Positions 31,931 to 40,291 of a stretch of 64,000 nucleotides of DNA are shown here, in pieces. The notes under the pieces were generated by a model. It did not search any database. It saw nothing but the letters and a program-made list of their open reading frames with translations, and had not been told where the DNA came from. Made by a program: the position numbers and the translations under genes. The DNA lies in the NCBI RefSeq assembly GCF_027853965.1, contig NZ_JAQGLB010000005.1, forward strand, positions 186,001 through 250,000, in the 5' to 3' direction. Source of the stretch: Saccharopolyspora indica (lineage in GTDB: Bacteria > Actinomycetota > Actinomycetes > Mycobacteriales > Pseudonocardiaceae). The stretch's first letter is position 1, and each line of letters opens with the position of its first letter.

Positions 31931-33117
31931 TACGCCCCGTGCGGGAGCGCCCGGATCCCCTCGAACGGGGTGGTCTTCTCCAGGTAGTCCACGGTTTCGA
32001 ACAGGCCGACCGCGTGCATCGGGAACCGGGCACCGGCCTCGGCCACGAAGACGCACGGCAGCACCCGCTTGCGCTCCGCGGCACCGGCCTCACCGCTCTT
32101 GCGGATGTGCTTGTGGGTGTGGATCAGGATCGGCATGAAGCCGCCGCCGAGGAAGGTGCCCTGCTGCAGGATCGCCCCGCCGACGCAGTCGATCACCAGG
32201 CCCTTGCCCAGGATGGAATCGCGCCCCTGGTAGTAGAAGGACGGATCCGACATCGTGCCGTGCTCCACGTGGAAGACCCCGGCGGCCAGGCCGATGATGG
32301 AGCGGCCGCTGATCCGCAGCACCGAGCGGTAGAAGTCGACCAGCACCGGACGGATCTGGGCGTCCGGGAGCTTGAACTCCGGGCCCAGCAGCACGATGCG
32401 CATCAGCTCGGCGAGCGTCAGGTCGGCACCGGACGGGCTGGGGAACTCCTGGTCCCAGGGCACCAGGTAGTCCGACGCGGCGATCAGGTCGGTGCCGACG
32501 TCCTCGGCGATCAGCCGCTCGGCCTCCGTGGCCGGGGCGGCCACCCGCTCGCCGCGGTCGAGGATCCGGCTGGCGATCAGGTACCGGCTCTCCTCGGTCT
32601 TCAGCTCGCTCGCGGTGCGGATGAGGGCGATGCGGGCCTCGGCGGTGTCCGGGATGTCGAAGAGGTGGTCGATGCCGTCGGTCGGCACGTCGATCTTGGC
32701 CTCCGTGGTGCGCATCGGCAGCGCGGTGTAGGAATCCACCACCTCCGCCAGCGCGCCGGCGAAGTCACCGACGCCGATCCGCACCAGTTCCGCCGCGGCC
32801 AGGCCCCGGTAGTCGTAGGGCACCGACGGCGAGGTGGACAGCACGCTCTCGGCGAGCACCCGCCGGTAGCGGTCGTCGTCCAGCGTCGCCTCGGCCAGCT
32901 CCAGCGACAGGTACGGCGCGTTCTCGCCGGGCCCGTGGATCCAGCTCGTGGCGAACGGCGCCTCGAACCGGCACGCCTTGGCGAACAGCTCGTAGGCCTC
33001 GTCGTCGTTCTTGATCCGGCCGGCGATCTGCTCCCGGCCCGCTGCCCTGTCGATGACTTCCCCGACCATGTCCGGGGCCAGTCGCAGCAGCCTTGCGTAC
33101 TCCTCGATGCTCTGCAT
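31930..33117 (-). CDS. Unrecognised 395-residue protein with a possible left-handed beta-helix C-terminus
   Basis: I do not recognise the family. The N-terminal 250 residues look helical and acidic (IEEYARLLRLAPDMVGEVIDR at the start; a PYDYRG motif at about 100). The C-terminal part has short hydrophobic-glycine repeats (SILGKGLVIDCVGGAILQQG, then TFLGGGFMPILIHTHKHI) reminiscent of hexapeptide acyltransferases, whose HTHKH-like His could be catalytic. No signal peptide or membrane span is seen. Its ATG overlaps the stop of the GFO/IDH/MocA gene as TGATG, so it is coupled to that enzyme. Acyl or sugar-modifying activity is only a hypothesis. Confidence 0.7.
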   Translation of the reverse strand: MQSIEEYARLLRLAPDMVGEVIDRAAGREQIAGRIKNDDEAYELFAKACRFEAPFATSWIHGPGENAPYLSLELAEATLDDDRYRRVLAESVLSTSPSVPYDYRGLAAAELVRIGVGDFAGALAEVVDSYTALPMRTTEAKIDVPTDGIDHLFDIPDTAEARIALIRTASELKTEESRYLIASRILDRGERVAAPATEAERLIAEDVGTDLIAASDYLVPWDQEFPSPSGADLTLAELMRIVLLGPEFKLPDAQIRPVLVDFYRSVLRISGRSIIGLAAGVFHVEHGTMSDPSFYYQGRDSILGKGLVIDCVGGAILQQGTFLGGGFMPILIHTHKHIRKSGEAGAAERKRVLPCVFVAEAGARFPMHAVGLFETVDYLEKTTPFEGIRALPHGA

Positions 33118-34217
33118 CACGCACTCCCAAATCTGGCGAGTTCCTCGCCGTTTCCTGGTGATCCCACCTGCAACTCGGGTTCGACCGGCCAGGCGAAGCT
33201 GCCGGTCGCCGCGGTCAGGCCCAGCGCGGCCATCAGCCGGTGCTCGGCCAGCCGCAGCACCGCGGTGCCCTCGTCGGCACCGCACAAGAAGTCCAGTTGT
33301 GCCAGCAACGCCTCCTCGAAGTGGTTGCCGGAGACGGTGACCCGCTGCTGCGAGCCGGCGTCCCGGACGTGCACGGTGTGCTCGTTCTTGTAGTCGGCGG
33401 CCACGCCGTAGCTCGGTTCGAAGACCAGCGTCACGTGCTTGCCGGAGCCCAGTTCGACGTCGGCGAAGCGGTACCGCAGCTCCGCGCTGAACGGGATGAT
33501 CGACCGGGCGAGGTAGCGCTTCGCGGTGCTCGCGGCGAACGCGAACCCGGCCAGCCCGGCGAATCCGATGGCCCCGCCGGAGGAGGTGTAGAGCTCGACC
33601 TCCGGGAGTTCCGGGACCACCGTGCGCACCCGCATCTCCGGCGTCACCAGCGCCGGGTTGGTCCGCAGGTAGCGCTGGTAGCGCTCGGCGGGCAGGATCG
33701 CGCGCAGGATGCTCAGCATGTGGAAGCACTCGTAACCGGCCTCGCCGTACTGCGTGTCGACGAACCTGCCGTTGGCGATGTCCAGCTCGCGGTTCTTGGT
33801 GAACTCGATGGTGATCTTCCTGATCGGATCGCCGGCAGCCGCCCGGTGCACCGATTCGGCGAACCGCCGCACCACCCGGCTGTGCGCGTAGACGTCGTTG
33901 ACCACGATCCGGGCACGCGGGTGCCGCTGGACCAGGTCGACCAGGTCGCCGAGCTCGGCCGGGTAGCAGGCCGGTTTCTCCAGCAGGATCCGGGCGTCCG
34001 GCTGGCACCGCAGGATCTCCGACACCACCGCCAGGTGCGTGGCCGTCGGCGTGGCCACCACCCAGGCGTCCACATCGGACCGGTCGGGCACGTCGGCCAC
34101 CCGGTCGTGATCCGCGCCTTCCTTCCGGTCCACGGTGGTGATCCGGTGGCCCGCCCTGCCGAAGCAGGCGACGTGGCGCGCGCCGATCATCCCGATGCCC
34201 ACGATCACGATGTTCAT
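33117..34217 (-). CDS. GFO/IDH/MocA-family NAD(P)-dependent oxidoreductase
   Basis: 366 residues. The N-terminal Rossmann motif IVIVGIGMIGARHVACFG, then ATPTATHLAVVSEIL and LLEKPACYP (the EKP motif) identify the GFO/IDH/MocA superfamily; the C-terminal domain forms the sugar-binding sheet. Members oxidise sugar or cyclitol hydroxyls, often on nucleotide sugars. It is sandwiched by overlaps: ATGA with the flavoprotein before it and TGATG with the unknown protein after it, so the three products probably work together. The substrate is unknown; a dehydrogenation of a sugar-like ring is the best guess. Confidence 0.85.
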   Translation of the reverse strand: MNIVIVGIGMIGARHVACFGRAGHRITTVDRKEGADHDRVADVPDRSDVDAWVVATPTATHLAVVSEILRCQPDARILLEKPACYPAELGDLVDLVQRHPRARIVVNDVYAHSRVVRRFAESVHRAAAGDPIRKITIEFTKNRELDIANGRFVDTQYGEAGYECFHMLSILRAILPAERYQRYLRTNPALVTPEMRVRTVVPELPEVELYTSSGGAIGFAGLAGFAFAASTAKRYLARSIIPFSAELRYRFADVELGSGKHVTLVFEPSYGVAADYKNEHTVHVRDAGSQQRVTVSGNHFEEALLAQLDFLCGADEGTAVLRLAEHRLMAALGLTAATGSFAWPVEPELQVGSPGNGEELARFGSA

Positions 34218-35692
34218 GCCAGCCTGCCCAGTTCCCGGACGCGCTCGCCGTTCTTCAGCGCGTGATTGGCGGCGGCGGTCCCGGCGGCCCGGCCCAGCAC
34301 GGCACCGGCCATGAGCCCGGTCCCGCCGGGATAGCCCTTGTCGTAGAGCCCGCCGACGATCACGCCGGCGGCGTAGAGGCCGCTGATCGGTTTGCCGTCC
34401 CCGCGCACTTCGGCGTTGGTGCTCACCGAAAGCCCGCCGTAGGTGAACGTCAGCCCGCACACCACCGGCACGAACAGGAACGGCGGGGTGTCCAGCCGCT
34501 TCGGGACGCGTTCGGCGTCATCGCGGTCGACGGGCAGGAAGTCGGTGTCCGAGCTGTTGAGCCTGCGGACCTCCTCGGCGAGGTTGCCCGCGTCGATGGA
34601 CAGCCGCCGGGCGCCCTCCTCGACGGTGCGGGTGATCACCGACGCCGGATCGCTGAGGTAGCCCTGCGGCAGCTTCCCCGATTCGACGACCTTGCCGTCG
34701 AAGACCTGGAAGGCGACCTGCCCGGGCTGGTCCATGATCCGCTGGCCCAGCGAGACGTAGCTCAGCTGGCTGTGGTCGCCGGCTTCGTCGAAGAACCGGC
34801 GCCCGTCCCGGTTGACCACGATCCCGCGCGGGAACGCGTAGCGCGTCAGGCCGTGGGACTCCCGCATCCGCCCCGGCATCATGTAGTCGGGCAGCGCGGT
34901 GCCCTGCGGCGTGGTGTGGGTCTGCTGCCAGTTGCCCGCGGTGTCCGCGCCGAGCGCGATGGCCGCTTCCAGCGGTTCGCCCTTGTTGTACGGCACGCCG
35001 CGCAGCTTCACGTCGCGCCACTGGACGCCGAGGTGCCGCTCGCGCATCCGCGCGCTGCCCTCGAACCCGCCGGATGCCAGCACCAGCGCGTCGCAGACCA
35101 CCGGGAACGCCGGGCCGGATCCGCGCAGCAGGTAGCGCCCGCCGGAGACCTTCTCGATCTCGGTGACCGCGCTGTCGTAGCAGACCGTGCCGCCGAGGCG
35201 CTCGAACTCCGCGAAGTTGCGGGCCTGCAGCGCCTCACCGCCACCGTCGAAGACCACCGGGAAGTCGCCGGGAAGCGGGTTCGGCCGCGGGACCCAGCGG
35301 TGCCCGAAGCCGCGCATCCAGGTGATCGCGCTGGTGGACCGGCGGATGATCGACTCGACGAGGGTGGTGTCCACCTGGTCGCCCGCGGTCCGCAGCCAGT
35401 CGGCCAGGTAGTCCTCGTCGGAGTACCCCGCCGGGCCGGCCGGGAGTTCGGCGGTCCGCGCGTCGCCCGGGTCCGGCATCAGACCGGCCAGGAACGAGCG
35501 GTCCCGCCAGGAGAAGCGCATGGTCCGCGTCAGCGAGCTGTTCCCGCCGCGGAACTCCTTGGGCGCCGCGTCGAGCACCGCGACCGAGTCCGCCCCGGCC
35601 TGCAGCGCCGCGATCCCCGCGCACAGACCCGCGTTGCCGGCACCGACGATGACGACCTGCCACTGCCGTTGGCCTTTCCTCCGGCTATGCAT
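34214..35692 (-). CDS. FAD-dependent dehydrogenase of the fumarate-reductase/tricarballylate-dehydrogenase type
   Basis: 492 residues. The FAD fold VVIVGAGNAGLCAGIAAL (G17-x-G19-x-x-G22) opens the protein, ALVLASGGF follows at the end of the dinucleotide domain, and a mobile capping domain is indicated by RYAFPRGIVVNRDGRRFFDEAGDHS. The C-terminal FTYGGLSVSTNAEVR and GLYAAGVIVGGLYDKGYPGGTG are typical of the flavoprotein subunit of fumarate reductase, ketosteroid dehydrogenase and TcuA. ATG 35692 follows GGAGGGG. It is the first gene of the coupled trio. It desaturates or reduces a C-C bond next to a carbonyl or carboxyl group; the substrate is unknown. Confidence 0.85.
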   Translation of the reverse strand: MHSRRKGQRQWQVVIVGAGNAGLCAGIAALQAGADSVAVLDAAPKEFRGGNSSLTRTMRFSWRDRSFLAGLMPDPGDARTAELPAGPAGYSDEDYLADWLRTAGDQVDTTLVESIIRRSTSAITWMRGFGHRWVPRPNPLPGDFPVVFDGGGEALQARNFAEFERLGGTVCYDSAVTEIEKVSGGRYLLRGSGPAFPVVCDALVLASGGFEGSARMRERHLGVQWRDVKLRGVPYNKGEPLEAAIALGADTAGNWQQTHTTPQGTALPDYMMPGRMRESHGLTRYAFPRGIVVNRDGRRFFDEAGDHSQLSYVSLGQRIMDQPGQVAFQVFDGKVVESGKLPQGYLSDPASVITRTVEEGARRLSIDAGNLAEEVRRLNSSDTDFLPVDRDDAERVPKRLDTPPFLFVPVVCGLTFTYGGLSVSTNAEVRGDGKPISGLYAAGVIVGGLYDKGYPGGTGLMAGAVLGRAAGTAAANHALKNGERVRELGRLA

Positions 35693-35838
35693 CCACTGCT
35701 CCCCTCCACGATCAGCCTTGCCCCCGCAGGAGTTCGCCTCCCGCCGGTCGAGGCGGACCCGCGACCGGGCTTGCGAACTCGGTGAAAAGCTATGCACAGC
35801 GCGCACAAACCGAATCAAATCGGCGCACAACTCCGGCA

Positions 35839-35860
35839 CACGTGCCCTGGTGGGCACGTG
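35839..35860. promoter_or_regulatory. Perfect inverted repeat upstream of the flavoprotein operon
   Basis: CACGTGCCC-TGGT-GGGCACGTG, 9-bp perfect arms, next to the SARP terminator and about 150 bases upstream of the flavoprotein start. It could be an operator for the operon or a second hairpin of a tandem terminator. Confidence 0.45.
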
Positions 35861-35863
35861 AAA

Positions 35864-35902
35864 AGGCCCGGCAGGAGCGCTGTTCTCGCTCCTGCCGGGC
35901 CT
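35864..35902 (-). terminator. Intrinsic terminator of the SARP gene
   Basis: AGGCCCGGCAGGAGCG and its exact complement (16-bp stem) flank a 7-base loop. On the minus strand the stem is followed by TTT-CAC, making a four-base U-run with the last stem base. It lies 24 bases past the SARP stop. Confidence 0.85.
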
Positions 35903-35925
35903 CGTCCACCCTGGACTGGAACCGG

Positions 35926-38736
35926 CTACCCCGGCAGGCTGTTGAGCCCCGGTCGCCGCATCGACCGCCTGCCCTCCGGGGAACCGCGGTGGTCGTTGAT
36001 CCGCTGGAAGATCGCGTGCGCCTGGCGCACCGCGGCCAGCGCCCGCTGGTGGTTGCCCTGCCTGGCGCACAGATCGCCGAGCCGTTGCAGCGCGTTGGCG
36101 GTGCAGTGCTCGTCCTCCAGCTCGCCGAGTATCCGCACCGCCGGCTCCAGACAGCTCATGGCCGTCTGGAAATCGTTTGCTGCGGTGTGCAGCCTGCCGA
36201 GTTCGGCGAGCGTCTTGCCCTCCCGGTGGCGGTCGCCCGCCGAGCGCGAGACGCGCAGCGAGTCGGTGAGCCAGCGCTCGGCTTCAGCGCGGTCGCCGAG
36301 CACGAGGTAGGTCCGGCCGATCGCCTCCCGGACGAACGCCTCGGCGTGCTTGTCCCCGGACTGCTGGAAGATCGCCAGCGCGCGGCGGAGCCTGCGCTGC
36401 GCCATGTGCGGGCGACCGCAGCGCCGCTCCACCGCGGCCAGCCCGCAGATCGCGAACGCCTCGCCGACGGCATCACCGGTCTGCCGGAACAGGGCGTGGG
36501 ATTCGGCGAACAACCGCCGGGCCCCGCCCTGGTCGTCCAGGAAGTGGTGCACCTGCGCCAGCCCGCGCAGCAGCGCCGCCCGGGTGCCCGGGTCCGGTTG
36601 CGTGCTCAGCGCGATCTCGTGCGTGCGGCGCCAGGCGCCGTAGTTCGAGCGGAAGTCGAAGTACTGGGCCAGCGAGATGGCCAGCGAGCAGGCCAGGTCC
36701 GGGGATCCCTCCGCGACCGCGAGGTGCACCGCGCCGATGAGCGAGTCCTGCTCGGCGTCGAGCCAGGACACCGGGGCGCGGTCGATGCGGTCGAGCACCG
36801 ACCGCTCCGGGCGCCAGTGGGCCACCCCGGCGGGCACCGGCCGGAAGATGCTGACCGGGAGCCCGGCCGAGGCGTGCGTGGTGGCCAGCAGCCACCCGCT
36901 GAGCACCCGGTCGATGGCGGCGCGCCGCAGTTGCGCCGGCTCGGATTCGGCCGCGTTGCGCGCGTAGCACCGGACCAGGTCGTGCATCCGGTACCGCGGC
37001 CTGCCCAGCACGTCGGTGCCGGTGAGCTCCAGCAGGTTGCCGTCGAGCAGCACGTCCACCCACCGCGCCGCGCCCCGATCGACCAGCGCGTCGATCGACC
37101 ACTCCGGCACCGAACCCGCGCCCAGCAGGCCGATCAGCCGGAACGCCCGGGCCGCCGCCGGTGGCAGCTGGCGGTAGCTGAGGTCGAAGCTGGCCTGCAC
37201 CGCGAGTTCGCCGGTGCGCAGTTCGACGAGCCGCCGCCGTTCGTTCTCCAGGCGCTGCTCCAGCACCTCCAGCGGCCAGCCGCGGCGGCCGACCAGCCGG
37301 GCACCGGCGATCCGGATGGCCAGCGGGAGGTAGCCGCAGGCGCGCAGGATCGCCGCGGCCGAGGCCTCCTCCAGCTCCACGCGCTCGGCGCCGGCGATCT
37401 TGCAGAGCAGGGCGTGCGCGCTGGCCGGGGAGAGCACGTCGAGCTCGATCTGCTTGGCACCGGGCAACTCGGCCATGCGGGACCGCGAGGTCACCACCAC
37501 GGCCCAGTCGCTGGCGGGCAGCAGCGGCTGGACCTGCGCCGCGCTGGCCGCGTCGTCGAACAGCACCAGCATCCGGCGCTGCGCGGCCAGCGACCGGTAC
37601 AGCGCCGTGCGGTCCTCGATCCGCTCCGGCAGCGCCGCGCCGTCGACGCCGAGCGAGCGCAGGAGGTCGGCCAGCGCGTCGGCCGGTTCGCGGGGCTTGT
37701 CCGAGGTGCCCGCGAGATCCACGTACAGCTGGCCGTCGGGGAACCCGTCCTGCAGGAGGTGGGCGACGTGGACCGCCAGCGCCGTCTTGCCGACCCCGGG
37801 CGACCCCACCACGCTGGCCACCGTCGGCGCACCGGCCGGTGTCTGCCACGTGCTGGACAGGGCCTGCTGGAGCGCGGCGGTGGAGCGGGCGCGGCCGGTG
37901 AAGTCCGGGACGTCCGGCGGCAGCTGGCGCAGCAGCTGGCCGGACCGGCTCACCACCGGGATGTCCGGCTGCTCGAACGGTGCCGTCGCCGATTCCCCGG
38001 CGAGGATGGACATGTGGATGCGCCGCAGCTCCGGGCCCGGTTCGACGCCGAGCTCGTTGACCAGCAGCTCCCGCACTTCGGAGTAGGCGCGCAGCGCCTC
38101 GGCCTGCTGCCCGTCGCCGTTGAGCGCGAGCAGCAGCTGCTGCCAGAGCGATTCGCGGAACGGGTGCTCGGCCAGCAGCGCCCGCAGATCCCCGATCGCC
38201 TCCGCGTACCGGCCGGTGGCCACGTACAACCCGAGCAGTTCCTCCCGCGCGCCCAGCCGCGCTTCGGCCGCGGCTTCCAGGTGCCGGGTCAGCGCACCGC
38301 TGGAGGGCAGGTCCGCGAGCACCTCGCCGCGCCAGAGCGCGAGCGCCTCTTCGAGCCGGCCGCACGCCTCGTGGAGCCGGCCGACGCGGTGCGATTGCCG
38401 GGCCGTGGCGAGGAGTTCGCGGAAGACGAGCAGGTCGAGCTCACCGGGCAGCACGGAGATGGCGTATCCGGCGTGCTCGGTGCGGATGGTGGCGCCGACC
38501 AGCGCCAGGGTGCTGCGCAGCGAGCTGACGTAGGTGCGCAGGTTCGCCGCGGGAGACCTCGGCCGCCGCTCCGGCCACAACGATTCCACGAGCACGTCGG
38601 CGTGCACGGTCTGATTCGCGTTGAGCAGCAGCGTCGCCAGCAGCAGCCGGGGTTTCGTGCCGCCCAGCGATATTCGTCCGTCGGTGCTGCCGACCTCCAG
38701 CGGCCCGAGCACGCGGAACTTGACCTGCTCTCCCAC
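35926..38736 (-). CDS. AfsR/SARP-type regulator: OmpR-like wHTH, BTAD, NB-ARC, TPR
   Basis: 936 residues. Residues 1-95 form an OmpR-type winged helix (FRVLGPLEVG, GTKPRLLLATLLLNAN, NLRTYVSSLRSTL), 100-245 the bacterial transcriptional activation domain (LVNELGVEPGPELRRIHMSIL), and about 280-560 an NB-ARC ATPase with Walker A GSPGVGKT (311-318) and MLVLFDD. The remainder is a TPR superhelix with repeats of the ALA.FQQSGD type. GTG 38736 fits GGAG eight bases upstream and the conserved FRVLGPLEV start. Such proteins usually activate secondary-metabolite genes. It lies directly upstream of the oxidoreductase trio, in the same orientation but behind its own terminator. Confidence 0.92.
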   Translation of the reverse strand: MGEQVKFRVLGPLEVGSTDGRISLGGTKPRLLLATLLLNANQTVHADVLVESLWPERRPRSPAANLRTYVSSLRSTLALVGATIRTEHAGYAISVLPGELDLLVFRELLATARQSHRVGRLHEACGRLEEALALWRGEVLADLPSSGALTRHLEAAAEARLGAREELLGLYVATGRYAEAIGDLRALLAEHPFRESLWQQLLLALNGDGQQAEALRAYSEVRELLVNELGVEPGPELRRIHMSILAGESATAPFEQPDIPVVSRSGQLLRQLPPDVPDFTGRARSTAALQQALSSTWQTPAGAPTVASVVGSPGVGKTALAVHVAHLLQDGFPDGQLYVDLAGTSDKPREPADALADLLRSLGVDGAALPERIEDRTALYRSLAAQRRMLVLFDDAASAAQVQPLLPASDWAVVVTSRSRMAELPGAKQIELDVLSPASAHALLCKIAGAERVELEEASAAAILRACGYLPLAIRIAGARLVGRRGWPLEVLEQRLENERRRLVELRTGELAVQASFDLSYRQLPPAAARAFRLIGLLGAGSVPEWSIDALVDRGAARWVDVLLDGNLLELTGTDVLGRPRYRMHDLVRCYARNAAESEPAQLRRAAIDRVLSGWLLATTHASAGLPVSIFRPVPAGVAHWRPERSVLDRIDRAPVSWLDAEQDSLIGAVHLAVAEGSPDLACSLAISLAQYFDFRSNYGAWRRTHEIALSTQPDPGTRAALLRGLAQVHHFLDDQGGARRLFAESHALFRQTGDAVGEAFAICGLAAVERRCGRPHMAQRRLRRALAIFQQSGDKHAEAFVREAIGRTYLVLGDRAEAERWLTDSLRVSRSAGDRHREGKTLAELGRLHTAANDFQTAMSCLEPAVRILGELEDEHCTANALQRLGDLCARQGNHQRALAAVRQAHAIFQRINDHRGSPEGRRSMRRPGLNSLPG

Positions 38737-38997
38737 TGTTGCGCTCCGCTCCGGATCCCGGGTCGTCCACCGCGCATGGGCACCGGCCGCACCGGCATCG
38801 TCCCTGCGGCGCACCCGTTCCGCCGGCCGGGTGGACCGGCGGCTGCGATTTCGGTGAACGACGACAATTCCCAACCGGCGACCGAGGACGTCCGGAGCGG
38901 GCGAACTCCTCCGCCACTCCGTCGTTCCGGCACCGGCATCTTCCCGGTACTAAGCAGACCTCCCCGCAGTTTCCGCACTTCGGTGACCACCGAGCGT

Positions 38998-39025
38998 TTC
39001 CGTTCGTTTTCCGCAACGAACGGAA
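38998..39025. promoter_or_regulatory. Perfect 11-bp inverted repeat upstream of the SARP gene
   Basis: TTCCGTTCGTT and AACGAACGGAA are exact complements with a 6-base spacer (TTCCGC), about 260 bases before the SARP start. Size and symmetry suit a dimeric repressor operator. Confidence 0.55.
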
Positions 39026-39307
39026 TCCAGCCGGTGACCGCCCCCCATGTCGCTGTCCCGAAGCCGGTTCACGCGTACCGGTCACCGTCCCGGCGGTTCC
39101 GTGAAAATTCATCTCGCGCAAGCCTTTGGCCAGCACACATGAACGCAGCTTTCATCTGAACGTTACGCGGGCACGCCTGGGTGCGCACCTGTTTGATCAA
39201 GATGCGGACGAACGGCGGCCACCCGCGCGACCGGATGGTGCATCGGCATAAGGTGCCGCTAAGGTTGTTTCAACAAAGGGTCAAGCGGGCGGCGCTTTTT
39301 CCGCGCA

Positions 39308-39321
39308 CCGGGACGTCCCGG
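39308..39321. promoter_or_regulatory. 14-bp palindrome downstream of the YjbR gene
   Basis: CCGGGACGTCCCGG is its own reverse complement. It may be a regulator site; being within 100 bases of the YjbR stop it could also contribute to termination. Confidence 0.35.
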
Positions 39322-39330
39322 AATGACTGA

Positions 39331-39345
39331 ATGAATTTGATTCAT
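39331..39345. promoter_or_regulatory. AT-rich inverted repeat
   Basis: ATGAAT-TTG-ATTCAT, 6-bp perfect arms, in the lowest-GC stretch of the window. Such compositionally odd islands are often regulator or nucleoid-protein sites. Confidence 0.35.
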
Positions 39346-39404
39346 CTTTCTACCAACCGCGAATGAACGGCCCGCATTCACAACTTTTCGCGCCGAAGTC
39401 CGAA

Positions 39405-39779
39405 TCAGCCGCGCTCTCCGAGTGAACGCCAGTGCAGCTTCTCCCGCTCCCGCTTGGGCAGCCCGGCGACCACCAGGTCGTAGGAGTCCTCGATCAGCTC
39501 CACGACCATCTCGTCGGGCACCGACCCGTCGAGCACGACGGTGTTCCAGTGCCGCTTGTTCAGGTGGTACCCGGGGATGATCGCCGAGTAGCTCAGGCGC
39601 AGCTGCACCGCCAGCTCCGGTTCGCACTTGAGCGACACCCGCAGCGGCTCGGCCGCCAGCCTGCTGATCGCGAAGATCTTCCCGCCGACCTTGAACACGC
39701 TGTTGGCCTCGTCGAACGGGAACTCCTCCCGGGCACCGGTCATCGACAGACAAGCGGCCTTGAGCTCCTGCGGCGTCAT
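39405..39779 (-). CDS. MmcQ/YjbR-family protein
   Basis: 124-residue protein with the CyaY-like YjbR pattern: TPQELKAACLSMTGAREEFPFDE at the start, FKVGGKIFAI, LRVSLKCEPE and then YHLNKRHWNTVVLDGSVPDEMVVELIEDSYDLVVAGLPK. The family is common and uncharacterised, often called DNA-binding because of its double-wing surface. It is a single gene with no partner here. ATG 39779 has no strong ribosome site (a GGCGGGC stretch lies upstream). Confidence 0.85.
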   Translation of the reverse strand: MTPQELKAACLSMTGAREEFPFDEANSVFKVGGKIFAISRLAAEPLRVSLKCEPELAVQLRLSYSAIIPGYHLNKRHWNTVVLDGSVPDEMVVELIEDSYDLVVAGLPKREREKLHWRSLGERG

Positions 39780-40075
39780 GCCCGCCAACCTAGCCCGGTG
39801 CACCGACGTCCGCGCCGCCTCACCCGCCCGCGCCCAGGTGTAGCCTGGCCGCGCCGACCGCGTGCCGAGGCACCTCCCCCCAGTGGCCGGAGCGCGCGGC
39901 CGGCTCTTCCACCACAACGCCGATCACCCAGCGTGCACGCAGATCCAGCCATTGATCCTTTCGGATGATCGCCAGGCGTGTTCCGCCGAGCGGCATTGGG
40001 CCGAACGGGTCAAGGTCAGCTGATTACCCGTCACCGAACCGGCGCAGGCCAGTCCCAACGGCGGAGGTGGGGAGA
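39780..40075. other. 296-bp intergenic region
   Basis: No gene is seen. Shortly before the small cysteine-protein pair there is a 6-bp inverted repeat ACGGGT-N15-ACCCGT (40005-40031), probably in their promoter or leader. Nothing else is recognised. Confidence 0.4.
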
Positions 40076-40291
40076 ATGATCTGCATCGAGCACCACTGGC
40101 AACCGGCCGGGCAGCTCTGCCACGCGGTCGCGGGGACGTTGCCCGCCGGGCCGCACCACGCGGGCGAGCTGCTCACGACGCTGTGCGCGCAGCGCATCAC
40201 CGCAGCCGAGCCCTCGGCGCTGAACTGGATGTGGCCGACCTGCGCGGAATGCCTGCGCGCCGCGGGGCGAATGCCGGAGACAGCACCGTGA
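40076..40291 (+). CDS. Small Cys/His-containing protein (71 aa), zinc-finger-like
   Basis: ATG 40076 follows GGAGGTGGGGAGA, a very strong ribosome site. The product opens MICIEHHWQPAGQLCHAV, continues LLTTLCAQRI and ends near WMWPTCAECLRAAG, giving a CxxC plus further Cys and His residues that could bind zinc. Similar small proteins with a Leu-Cys-Ala-Gln block and a final WPTCxxC occur in Pseudonocardiaceae (from memory) and have no known role. It overlaps the next gene as GTGA, so the two are coupled. Confidence 0.7.
   Translation: MICIEHHWQPAGQLCHAVAGTLPAGPHHAGELLTTLCAQRITAAEPSALNWMWPTCAECLRAAGRMPETAP

Larger units (their letters stand above)
38737..39404. promoter_or_regulatory. 668-bp non-coding, operator-rich region upstream of the SARP gene
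   Basis: No convincing gene is seen. The stretch is less GC-rich than its surroundings, especially 39110-39410. It contains the inverted repeats listed separately, the motif CGGTGACC at 38981 and 39032 with its complement near 39080, a TTGTT-TC-AACAA repeat (39265-39276) and the AT-rich ATGAAT-TTG-ATTCAT. It probably holds the SARP promoter and sites for several regulators, and also the 3' flank of the YjbR gene. Confidence 0.55.

Noticed and set aside
35782-39159. 1125-codon open frame on the plus strand opposite the SARP gene
   Set aside because: The minus strand encodes a full wHTH-BTAD-NB-ARC-TPR protein with Walker motifs. The plus translation is low-complexity Arg/Gln/Val-rich and crosses the terminator at 35864-35902.
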